Shown here: positions 9,224 through 16,220 of the stretch, in pieces
Position numbering within the stretch: position 1 is the first letter of the stretch
Layout: every line of letters begins with the position of its first letter
Assembly: GCF_001541095.1 (NCBI RefSeq)
Contig: NZ_LMXH01000007.1
Span: forward strand, 128,678 to 192,677
Length of the DNA: 64,000 bases
Reading direction: 5' to 3'
From: Paenibacillus sp. FJAT-26967
Lineage (GTDB): Bacteria > Bacillota > Bacilli > Paenibacillales > NBRC-103111
Program-made: the position numbers and the translations under genes
The notes under the pieces: model-generated
Database searches by the model: none
Seen by the model: the letters and a program-made list of their open reading frames with translations, nothing else
Told to the model about the DNA's origin: nothing

Positions 9224-10570
9224 TTAAGTCGTGGTGGTCACGTTGCCTGTAATCGTAGCTACCCCTTTGCGCTCTACATAGCCCCAGCCCTCGTCGTTGT
9301 CAAAGTATTTGATCGTTCCCACAATATTGATAAAGAGCAGTACGTTGCGGTATGTGAGAAGTTCAAACTGGCTAAACAGAAACATATGGATATAATCTCG
9401 AAGCGAATAGGTGCTTCCATATTTTTTGCACAGGTAGAGGGAAACCAGAATTTGCAGCGCGTTAACGGTAATCGAAAGAGACAGCATGATCAATGCGAGC
9501 CCTATATTCTTGCCGGACAAAAGAACCTGAATAAGGAAGAAAATAGACGTAAAGGCCGTCAGCGTACCCAGTACAAACCCGTCAATGGCGAAAAAAAGAC
9601 TGACGCCCTTACTGAATTTCTTGGACAAGTCTGACCAGTAGATGAGAATGCAATCAATAAAAGCTTTCTGCCAGCGGATGCGCTGCTTATAGAAGTTAGG
9701 CATATTCTCGGGGCATTCCGTGTAGCAGATCGCTTCCGGGGCATAGACGAGCTTCTTGCGAAGCTGGTTCGCCTTCATGTATTCGTGGATTTTGAGGGTA
9801 ATGTCTATGTCCTCGCCAACCGTACTTCTGAAACCTTTCACGTCGATCAGGACCTCTTTGTAGAAAGCACCGAATGCGCCGGAGATGACGACAATGGAAT
9901 TGAATACGGATTGGGTGAGCTTCCTCACATAGAAACCGTGAATATAGCCGACAATCTGGCTCTTGATAATCCCCTTGCCGGTGAACTTCTCCATGATGAC
10001 GCCGTCTTTCTTCTCCGCACCCTGGACAATCTTCACCGTACCGCCCAGCGCAATCACATCAGGATCATGGAAATATTGATTTACATACTGCAGAGAATGC
10101 GTCTCGAGCATAGAATCCGCATCCAGCGTAATGACGATATCGGATTGGGCATAATCAATTCCCGCGTTAAGAGAGTCCGCCTTGCCACCGTTGTTCTTAT
10201 CAATCACATACACTTGAGGATGAAGTACCGATCTGTAGACTCCACGGACAGCCTTGTATTCCAGCTTTCCGTCCGCTTCGCGCTCATGAGGCATCAGGGA
10301 TAGAAGCTCGTCCAGCTTATGCATCGTCCCATCTTTGGAGCCGTCATTAATAATGAGGAGCTCATAATTGCTGTACTTGAGCCCTTCCATCGCATCGATG
10401 CAATTCTTAATCGTCAATTCCTCATTATATGCGGGAACCAGCACTGAGATCGTTTTCTCCTCAAGCGTCTCATCCAGCTTCTTCACCTTGCTGAACAGCA
10501 GGGGAACGAACATATACAACAGCTGAAAGATGAGAAACACCAAGGTCGACACATATAAAAAATACTGCAT
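9224..10570 (-). CDS. Processive family 2 glycosyltransferase (PgaC/IcaA/HasA-like)
   Basis: 448 residues. An N-terminal membrane helix (2-27) precedes a GT-A domain with VLVPAYNE (44-51), the metal-binding DAD at 150-152, GED at 252-254 and QRIRW at 296-300. These are the hallmarks of processive inverting synthases that polymerise and export beta-linked polysaccharides (poly-GlcNAc, hyaluronan, cellulose). Three or more C-terminal helices follow. A promoter lies about 130 bases upstream and AAAAGGAG is near the ATG. The polymer is not identifiable; no deacetylase gene of the Ica type is present next to it. Confidence 0.85.
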   Translation of the reverse strand: MQYFLYVSTLVFLIFQLLYMFVPLLFSKVKKLDETLEEKTISVLVPAYNEELTIKNCIDAMEGLKYSNYELLIINDGSKDGTMHKLDELLSLMPHEREADGKLEYKAVRGVYRSVLHPQVYVIDKNNGGKADSLNAGIDYAQSDIVITLDADSMLETHSLQYVNQYFHDPDVIALGGTVKIVQGAEKKDGVIMEKFTGKGIIKSQIVGYIHGFYVRKLTQSVFNSIVVISGAFGAFYKEVLIDVKGFRSTVGEDIDITLKIHEYMKANQLRKKLVYAPEAICYTECPENMPNFYKQRIRWQKAFIDCILIYWSDLSKKFSKGVSLFFAIDGFVLGTLTAFTSIFFLIQVLLSGKNIGLALIMLSLSITVNALQILVSLYLCKKYGSTYSLRDYIHMFLFSQFELLTYRNVLLFINIVGTIKYFDNDEGWGYVERKGVATITGNVTTTT

Positions 10571-10700
10571 GCTCTCCTGCTCCTTTTTATCCGTCTCTTT
10601 TTCTATAATCCGGTGAATCCAGCTTACTTGATGCAGAAAAACAAATTATAAGATTTGAGCCTTCACCTTCTTTCGCTTACAAAAATGTCTCTTTTTATAT

Positions 10701-10729
10701 ATTTTATTTCACCATACCAATAGTGTAAA
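10701..10729 (-). promoter_or_regulatory. Sigma-A-like promoter of the glycosyltransferase unit
   Basis: On the minus strand, TTTACA (10729-10724), 17-base spacer, TAAAAT (10706-10701). It predicts a leader of about 125 bases. Confidence 0.6.
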
Positions 10730-10951
10730 ACTCTTACATCTGTGAAAAAAGCGAATACATTCCCTGTATACTGTTGCAATCTTCCATTTTTGCGCTCTTT
10801 TCTTCACAGCTTAATTTTCCATCTTTTAGAATTATAAGTTTTTGTAAACGGTTATTATTTAGCAACAAATTTGCTTTGACTTTTCACCTATAAATCAGAT
10901 TTACCATAATCTATCCATACTTTTTAACCATTGGATGAATAATAAATTCAC

Positions 10952-10980
10952 TTTACGACCCTGAGATTTAATTGTAAAAT
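10952..10980 (+). promoter_or_regulatory. Sigma-A-like promoter of the small secreted protein
   Basis: TTTACG (10952-10957), 17-base spacer, TAAAAT (10975-10980); predicted leader of about 75 bases ending in a strong ribosome site. Confidence 0.5.
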
Positions 10981-11061
10981 TAGTTAATATATTTCATTTT
11001 TTAATAAATTCATATGGTGAATTCGATAAAAACATCCCCCCTTACGAAAGGAGGTGAATTT

Positions 11062-11415
11062 ATGAGAAAAGTTATCCTATTGGTCCTCTTTGCTTTCTTT
11101 GCCTTATCCACAAGCGCATCTGCCGCTTATACGGCAACGTCATCCGATTTGTATGCCTATCAGTCCGGGCCTTACAAATTGAGCGTTGGCCTCTGGAGCT
11201 CTACCAATGAGACCGTTCAACTGACGCTGTACTCCAAAGGTCCAGCCGGCCAGTTGAGTCCGGTCTACTCCACCACCGTAGCGATCGGACCTTCCGTTCC
11301 AAGCCCGGTAGAGAAAAACGTAGGTTACCTGGCCCCGGGAACCTACGTCGTCAAAGGCGACTTCCAAGGTTCCTATGGAAGCCTCGGTCCTGTTGGTTTG
11401 TATCAAGTCTATTGA
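11062..11415 (+). CDS. Small secreted protein
   Basis: 117 residues. The N-terminus MRKVILLVLFAFFALSTSASA is a clear signal peptide cut near residue 21. The mature part of about 96 residues is rich in Ser, Thr, Tyr and Gly, has no cysteine and looks like a small beta protein (repeated short strands such as TVQLTLYSKGPAG). The ATG at 11062 follows AAAGGAGGTGA at optimal spacing; an upstream in-frame ATG at 11014 lacks a site and would hide the signal peptide. It has its own promoter and terminator. No family recognised; extracellular role inferred. Confidence 0.8.
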   Translation: MRKVILLVLFAFFALSTSASAAYTATSSDLYAYQSGPYKLSVGLWSSTNETVQLTLYSKGPAGQLSPVYSTTVAIGPSVPSPVEKNVGYLAPGTYVVKGDFQGSYGSLGPVGLYQVY

Positions 11416-11423
11416 TAAGAGGA

Positions 11424-11455
11424 ACGGACAAGCCCAGATGGGCTTGTCCGTTTTT
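11424..11455 (+). terminator. Strong intrinsic terminator
   Basis: Twelve-base stem ACGGACAAGCCC / GGGCTTGTCCGT around AGAT, then TTTTT. Confidence 0.9.
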
Positions 11456-11475
11456 GTCGGGATAGCTGGGTGGAG

Positions 11476-12051
11476 TTATCTTCGGGTAGAATTCCATATC
11501 ATATACTGCAGCAGTTCTGAATCGAAAAATAATTTTGCACCGCTCCTCTCATTAGGAAACCGCTGAATCCTGTCTAATAAAAAACTTTGAACCTGCTCTA
11601 GATTTATACAGATAAAACCAGGTTCTTGCCATGGATAATGAGTAAACAAAATTTTCCCTACCTGGTGGTACCTGCCCGCAACAACTGATTGACTAATTAA
11701 TTTCTGACTGTATTCAGTTGTTTTAGCCTGTCCAAAAAATCCAATTCTTTTCAAGGCATATTTCAAACGATCTTCCCGACCCATATAGATTTCAGACCGG
11801 AAATAATTTCCGGACTTCACTTCACAAATCAGTCCAATATTTTTGTCTAAATTAAAATGATTAAACAGCCATTCATCTCTGTGATCCCTACCGACGGCCT
11901 CATCTACATACTTCGGCCTTACAGCCAATATATCTACATCTGCATTTTGGGGGCTTTCCAAGTCTTTATTGTGCAGGACGAAGTTAGACATCGGAAAAAA
12001 ACCATTAAATCTCAAGTACCAATAAACCATTTCTTCAGCAAAATTCTTCAT
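11476..12051 (-). CDS. PD-(D/E)XK nuclease-fold protein, function unknown
   Basis: 191 residues. The N-terminal helix contains E6-E7, followed by NADVDILAVRP (D38, D40) and LICEVKSGN (E77, K79). This D...ExK spacing with an initial Glu helix and an aromatic-rich strand (YLRFNGFFP) is characteristic of the restriction-endonuclease-like fold. A Trp/Leu-rich C-terminal part follows. No partner methylase or helicase is adjacent, so it may be a solitary nuclease-like or degenerate protein. The region is more AT-rich than its flanks. The ATG overlaps the stop of a small upstream frame (ATGA). Substrate unknown. Confidence 0.65.
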   Translation of the reverse strand: MKNFAEEMVYWYLRFNGFFPMSNFVLHNKDLESPQNADVDILAVRPKYVDEAVGRDHRDEWLFNHFNLDKNIGLICEVKSGNYFRSEIYMGREDRLKYALKRIGFFGQAKTTEYSQKLISQSVVAGRYHQVGKILFTHYPWQEPGFICINLEQVQSFLLDRIQRFPNERSGAKLFFDSELLQYMIWNSTRR

Positions 12052-12260
12052 GAGGCACTCCCCCGCACTAAAAAGGCCACTTTCCTACCCTCTGCATAAT
12101 AAGTTCTAGCCACTATATACCGCTCCTTTAAGATACTGAAGGCCCTTCCATTCGCTAAACATAGTCCTTTATACCTATTATACATTCTTTTGGTTATATA
12201 TGGATATAAACGTACAGAATTAAGTATCCCGAAACTTCCATACCTTTTATGCGTATTCAT
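12048..12260 (-). CDS. Possible small leader gene before the PD-(D/E)XK protein
   Basis: 70 residues, basic and Tyr-rich (for example KERYIVARTYYAEGRKVAF). The main support is an exact ATGA overlap with the next gene and the lack of another candidate upstream of it. Against it: GGAG lies about 14 bases from the ATG and no family is recognisable. It may be a gene fragment whose true start has been lost. Confidence 0.3.
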   Translation of the reverse strand: MNTHKRYGSFGILNSVRLYPYITKRMYNRYKGLCLANGRAFSILKERYIVARTYYAEGRKVAFLVRGSAS

Positions 12261-12303
12261 GGGAAATGATTACACTCCAAAATAGGGGAAGGGGCTGTTC
12301 AGA

Positions 12304-12834
12304 ATGGAGCTCTATTTTGCAGAAAACTTCTTCAGTACAGGCAAACGTCCCATCATGAATAGCGACGGTTCACATGCAGGTACATTAGATATGAAAAGTC
12401 TTTTTAGTTCTTCGATTGATATTTACAATCTGGACGATCGCAAAGTTTGTGGGGGTTCGTTCCGGTTCCTGTCATTCTCCAGTAAGTGGGAGGTGACAGA
12501 CGGTATGGGAACGACTCTCGGTGTACTTCGACCCAAATTCAAGCTGTTCTCCAAGAAATTCGAATATGACGCAGGCCCGCGCGGACTCTACGAAATCACA
12601 TCGCCGATGTTCTCCAAACACTACCTTGTGCTTGATTCACATGAAGAACTTGCAGCTGAATTCGAGCAAACCAACGGCTGGCTGCAGAGCGGGGCATTCC
12701 GGCTTCGTAATGAATCATCACAGCTGGGCAATTTTGAACTCGTTGCCGTTATTATGGGAATTCATGAAACACAGCGGCGAAACAACCAAACAGTTGCGAG
12801 TACAAGCTCATCTACTTATACGCCCAATATGTAA
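12304..12834 (+). CDS. Small beta-rich protein, possibly LURP-one/YxjI-like
   Basis: 176 residues, soluble, no signal peptide. Features such as SSKWEVTDGMGTTLGVLRPKF and a run of alternating beta strands recall Tubby C-terminal-like (LURP-one-related, YxjI) proteins, in which a cytosolic barrel is built from repeated W-x-V-x-D strands. The similarity is weak and judged by eye. A purine-rich site AGGGGAAGGGG lies upstream of the ATG. The last 20 residues are Ser/Thr/Asn-rich and probably disordered. Convergent with htpG, separated by a shared terminator. Function unknown. Confidence 0.65.
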   Translation: MELYFAENFFSTGKRPIMNSDGSHAGTLDMKSLFSSSIDIYNLDDRKVCGGSFRFLSFSSKWEVTDGMGTTLGVLRPKFKLFSKKFEYDAGPRGLYEITSPMFSKHYLVLDSHEELAAEFEQTNGWLQSGAFRLRNESSQLGNFELVAVIMGIHETQRRNNQTVASTSSSTYTPNM

Positions 12835-12910
12835 TCTTAGAATTGGATATCTTCCCAAAGCTTCAATACTTTCTTCATCTGAAATATGTCGCAATACTAG
12901 TTTGCTATAA

Positions 12911-12954
12911 AAAAGAGCAAGTTCTTCCTCCTAAGAGGAAAAACTCGCTCTTTT
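12911..12954. terminator. Bidirectional terminator between htpG and the 12.3 kb gene
   Basis: AAAGAGCAAGTT...TTCCTC and GAGGAA...AACTCGCTCTTT form a long stem; A and T runs flank both sides, ten bases past the htpG stop. Confidence 0.8.
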
Positions 12955-12963
12955 ACAAATGAA

Positions 12964-14844
12964 TTACACCATGATTTTGCAAATGTTGTTCGTAAACTCC
13001 ACAGGATCGTTAACCTGCAGGCCTTCGATCAGAAGCGCCTGATTGTACAGCAGGTTCGTGTACAAGTTCAGCTTGTCCTGATCTTTCTCAAAAGCATCCT
13101 TCAAAGACTGGAACACCTCATGGTTGATGTTAATTTCCAGTACTTTATCGGCTTGAACATCTTGACCGTTCGGCATGGCCTTCAGAATCTTCTCCATCTC
13201 AATGGTCACTTCGCCTTCCGTAGACAGGCAGACCGGATGTGATTTCAGGCGCTTGGACGCTCTTACGTTCTTCACTTTGTCCGCAAGAATGCCTTTCATC
13301 GATTCGAAAAGAGCCTTGTTGTCGTTCTCTTCTTCTTCGGTTTGCTTGTCCTCTGCATCAGGCTCGATTCCGAGGTCGCCGCTGGAGACTGACTTGAACT
13401 CCTTCTCTTTATAGGTCATGAGCATCTTAATCGCGAACTCATCGATATCATCGGTGAAGTAAAGAATCTCGTAGCCCTTGTCGGAGACCATCTCGGTTTG
13501 CGGAAGCTTCTCGATTCTTTCGATCGAAGGACCGGAAGCGTAGTAGATGTATTTCTGATCTTCAGGCATGGCCGCAACATATTCATCCAGGGTGACGAGT
13601 TTCTTCTCTTTGGAAGAAGTGAACATCAGCAGATCCTGCAGAACGTCCTTATGCATGCCGTATTCATTATAAACTCCGAATTTCAGCTGTCTGCCGAACG
13701 CATTGTAGAACTTCTCGTACTTCTCTCTCTCGTCCTTCAGCAGGCTTTGCAGCTGGCTTTTGATCTTGTTCTTGATGTTCTTGGCGATCAGGGTCAGCTG
13801 GCGGTCATGCTGGAGCATTTCGCGCGAAATATTCAGGGACAGATCCTCGGAATCTACCATACCTTTGACGAAACCGAAGTAATCCGGCAGCAAATCCGAG
13901 CACTTGTTCATGATCAGCACGCCGTTAGAGTACAGCTCCAGTCCCTTCTCGTATTCCTTCGTGTAGTAATCAAACGGCGTACTCTCGGGGATAAAAAGAA
14001 TCGCCTGATACACGACAGCGCCATCGGCACTAATGTGGATATGCTTAAGCGGCTTGTCGAAGCCGTAACGCTTCTCCGCATAGAAATTATCGTAGTCTTC
14101 CTGTGTCAGCTCGCTCTTGTTTTTGCGCCAGATCGGAACCATGCTGTTGACGGTTTGTTCTTCCTGGTACTCCTCGAATTCATCTTCGCTGTCTTCTTTA
14201 AGCCGTTGACCCTTTGTATCCATTTTGATCGGGTAACGGATGAAGTCGGAGTATTTCTTAACAATCGCCTTTAAGCGATATTCTTCCAAATACTCATCGT
14301 AATTATCATCTTCCGTATTCTCTTTGATTTTCAGAGTAATCTCGGTACCCACGGAATCTTTCTCCGCCGGCACAATTGTATATCCATCGGCGCCTTTGGA
14401 CTCCCATTTGAAAGCCTCATCGCCGCCCTGCGCTTTACTGATTACGGTAACAACATCCGCAACCATGAACGCCGCATAGAAACCGACCCCGAACTGGCCG
14501 ATAATGTTATGGCCGTCCTTGGATTCGTTTTCTTTCTTGAACGCCAGGGAGCCGCTCTTAGCGATAACGCCAAGGTTGTTCTCCAGCTCTTCTTTGCTCA
14601 TGCCGATTCCTGTATCCGTGATGGTCAGCGTCCGGTTAGCTTTGTCCGCGGACAATTTGATGTAATAATCCTCTTTGTTGAACACCAGACTCTCGTCTGT
14701 GAGCGCTTTGTAGTACATTTTGTCGATAGCATCACTTGAGTTCGAAATAAGCTCTCTTAAAAAGATCTCCCTCTGTGTGTAGATGGAGTTAATCATCATT
14801 TCAAGCAATCTTTTCGATTCCGCCTTAAATTGTTTCTTAGCCAT
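12964..14844 (-). CDS. htpG: Molecular chaperone HtpG (Hsp90)
   Basis: 626 residues, the usual length of bacterial Hsp90. The N-terminal GHKL ATPase carries [13 protein letters not shown], the DTGIGM loop (N-terminal lid region) and [11 protein letters not shown]. The middle domain has the catalytic-loop region [10 protein letters not shown] and the C-terminal dimerisation domain follows. HtpG is a cytosolic ATP-dependent chaperone. I chose the ATG at 14844 ([14 protein letters not shown]) because GGAG is correctly spaced and homologues begin there; an upstream in-frame ATG adds 15 unrelated residues. A perfect CIRCE element overlaps the promoter region, so HrcA repression is expected. Confidence 0.98.
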   Translation of the reverse strand: MAKKQFKAESKRLLEMMINSIYTQREIFLRELISNSSDAIDKMYYKALTDESLVFNKEDYYIKLSADKANRTLTITDTGIGMSKEELENNLGVIAKSGSLAFKKENESKDGHNIIGQFGVGFYAAFMVADVVTVISKAQGGDEAFKWESKGADGYTIVPAEKDSVGTEITLKIKENTEDDNYDEYLEEYRLKAIVKKYSDFIRYPIKMDTKGQRLKEDSEDEFEEYQEEQTVNSMVPIWRKNKSELTQEDYDNFYAEKRYGFDKPLKHIHISADGAVVYQAILFIPESTPFDYYTKEYEKGLELYSNGVLIMNKCSDLLPDYFGFVKGMVDSEDLSLNISREMLQHDRQLTLIAKNIKNKIKSQLQSLLKDEREKYEKFYNAFGRQLKFGVYNEYGMHKDVLQDLLMFTSSKEKKLVTLDEYVAAMPEDQKYIYYASGPSIERIEKLPQTEMVSDKGYEILYFTDDIDEFAIKMLMTYKEKEFKSVSSGDLGIEPDAEDKQTEEEENDNKALFESMKGILADKVKNVRASKRLKSHPVCLSTEGEVTIEMEKILKAMPNGQDVQADKVLEININHEVFQSLKDAFEKDQDKLNLYTNLLYNQALLIEGLQVNDPVEFTNNICKIMV

Positions 14845-14941
14845 AAAGAATGGAGCTCCTTTCGATATAAGAAATAAGAGTGGATTCATGTTAGTTATAA
14901 GGTTGTAAGTTAAGTATACGTCAAAATGGCTGACATAACCA

Positions 14942-14968
14942 TTAGCACTCGTGATAGATGAGTGCTAA
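14942..14968 (-). promoter_or_regulatory. CIRCE operator (HrcA site) of htpG
   Basis: TTAGCACTC, nine bases, GAGTGCTAA: an exact match to the CIRCE consensus. It begins about five bases downstream of the predicted htpG transcription start and about 100 bases before the ATG. Confidence 0.95.
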
Positions 14969-14979
14969 TTCCTACTTTT

Positions 14980-15009
14980 TATATACCATATCCTTATTTT
15001 TGAAGTCAA
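14980..15009 (-). promoter_or_regulatory. Sigma-A-like promoter of htpG
   Basis: On the minus strand TTGACT (15009-15004), 18-base spacer, TATATA (14985-14980), placing CIRCE at the start of the transcript as in dnaK/groE operons. Confidence 0.75.
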
Positions 15010-15061
15010 TATGTTAAAGAAATGGTTCACTAAAATTAACCGGCAAAGCAGAAATGAAGGT

Positions 15062-15100
15062 GTCACATAGCGTTCACATTTTGTTCATGCTGCGTTCATC
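15062..15100 (+). promoter_or_regulatory. Four hexamer direct repeats at 11-base period (Pho-box-like)
   Basis: GTCACA (15062), TTCACA (15073), TTCATG (15084) and TTCATC (15095) recur every 11 bases on the same helix face, just upstream of the -35 element at 15108. Geometry and sequence resemble the PhoP tandem box of Bacilli (TT[A/C/T]ACA-type hexamers with about five-base gaps). Confidence 0.5.
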
Positions 15101-15107
15101 TTTCTCG

Positions 15108-15137
15108 TTTACAGTTAGTAAGGTAACTAATGATAAT
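15108..15137 (+). promoter_or_regulatory. Sigma-A-like promoter of the 129-residue membrane protein
   Basis: TTTACA (15108-15113), 18-base spacer, GATAAT (15132-15137). The direct repeats lie immediately upstream and a Fur-like dyad overlaps the -10. Confidence 0.55.
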
Positions 15138-15145
15138 CATTGTTA
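15131..15145 (+). promoter_or_regulatory. Fur/PerR-like 7-1-7 dyad
   Basis: TGATAATCATTGTTA matches 7 of 7 bases in the left half and 5 of 7 in the right half of the Fur-family consensus TGATAAT-N-ATTATCA. It covers the -10 element and ends at the ribosome site. Fur, PerR and Zur cannot be told apart from this alone. Confidence 0.5.
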
Positions 15146-15158
15146 GGAGAGAATTGAT

Positions 15159-15548
15159 ATGATAAATCACAGTAAATGGCTTATGCGCATTGCGGCCATC
15201 TACTCCCTAATCGGAGCTTTGATCGGATCTGACATGGCGGGCCGAAGCGATGTATCCCTCACTCCTGTTCATGCCCATATCCTGGTGGTCGGCTGGCTGA
15301 CTCTGTTTGCTTACGGCTTGTTCTATTATGTAGTGAAAGAGATCAGCATGACTAAGACAGCCAAGCTGCATATTTGGACGAGTCTCATCGGCGGCGGGCT
15401 TATGCCGTTCGGTATGCTTCTCTACTACAAAATCGGAAGTACAGCGACGCTCCTGGCTTTCATTCTTCCCGCCGTTATCCTGCTCATCGCGATTGCCTTG
15501 TTTATCGTCCTGCTCTTCTTCGATAAAAAAATCTTTGCAAAAAAATAA
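15159..15548 (+). CDS. Four-helix membrane protein, possible haem-copper-oxidase-like small protein
   Basis: 129 residues with four hydrophobic segments (about 7-25, 38-60, 72-90, 98-122). The second helix begins TPVHAHILVVGWLTLFAYG; the His-x-His followed by a Gly/aromatic helix resembles short proteins often labelled cytochrome-c-oxidase-like, which might bind haem or metal. This is similarity by eye; catalytic function is not shown. GGAGAG lies nine bases before the ATG. The promoter carries Pho-like repeats and a Fur-like dyad, suggesting control by phosphate or metal status. Confidence 0.7.
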   Translation: MINHSKWLMRIAAIYSLIGALIGSDMAGRSDVSLTPVHAHILVVGWLTLFAYGLFYYVVKEISMTKTAKLHIWTSLIGGGLMPFGMLLYYKIGSTATLLAFILPAVILLIAIALFIVLLFFDKKIFAKK

Positions 15549-15563
15549 GAAGCCTAAAGTAAA

Positions 15564-15603
15564 AAGGAACACTCCGTTGCTGAGGAGCGTTCCTTCTTTT
15601 TTG
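15564..15603 (+). terminator. Intrinsic terminator between the membrane protein and the CheY-like gene
   Basis: AAGGAACACTCC and GGAGCGTTCCTT form a twelve-base stem with one mismatch, followed by CTTTTTTG. Confidence 0.85.
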
Positions 15604-15633
15604 TATTTTCACATGATCAGCACTCTGCCCTGC

Positions 15634-16029
15634 CTAACTGTAAGCCTCCCCTATAAGCCGTGTCTGCTTGTGTCCCGGATACAACTTCTCTATAGCTTCC
15701 TGCAAACGTTCCTTCTGAACAGGTTTTACGATAAAATCACTGGCCCCGCTGCGAATCGCATCCATAATCATACGCTGCTGTCCCATAGCGGAACACATAA
15801 TAATTCTGGCGTCGGAATCGGCTGATTTAATATGCCGGACAGCCTCTACCCCATCCATATCCGGCATGGTAATATCCATGGTCACAAGATCCGGCTTCAG
15901 GAGATGGTACAAATCGACCGCTTCCTTCCCGTTCTTCGCCTCACCTACAACCACGCAGTCCAGCTGTTCCAGAAACATGCGCATCATGACCCTCATAAAT
16001 GCCGTATCGTCTGCTATCAGTACCTTCAT
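15634..16029 (-). CDS. CheY-like single-domain response regulator
   Basis: 131 residues forming one receiver domain: acidic pair D7-D8, phospho-acceptor D52 in LVTMDITMPDMDG, S80 in the conserved Ser/Thr position (CSAMG) and K102 in FIVKPV. No output domain. The sequence is closest in style to chemotaxis CheY proteins, but no che or flagellar genes are nearby, so the kinase and target are unknown. GGGGGAC precedes the ATG by about eight bases. Stand-alone, convergent to the 15.2 kb gene. Confidence 0.9.
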   Translation of the reverse strand: MKVLIADDTAFMRVMMRMFLEQLDCVVVGEAKNGKEAVDLYHLLKPDLVTMDITMPDMDGVEAVRHIKSADSDARIIMCSAMGQQRMIMDAIRSGASDFIVKPVQKERLQEAIEKLYPGHKQTRLIGEAYS

Positions 16030-16220
16030 GATATGTCCCCCAGTCTATAGGACATACTGTATCAAACGAAACTGAACAAAATCTAAACATTCTGTGCCCG
16101 GAGTGTAAAACTTAGCGTTAAAAGCAATGATGCTGCCTGCGGCAAGCTCCTTAAGGCGTCTCTTTTAGCAGCTTATATATATGAAAAGACTTTCTTGCAT
16201 ACCGTTCATCCAGACTTCCC

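Larger units (their letters stand above)
10571..11061. other. Long AT-rich divergent regulatory region
   Basis: About 490 bases between the exopolysaccharide unit (minus) and the small secreted protein (plus). It contains one good promoter in each direction and otherwise only AT-rich sequence. No further gene was seen. Confidence 0.7.
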
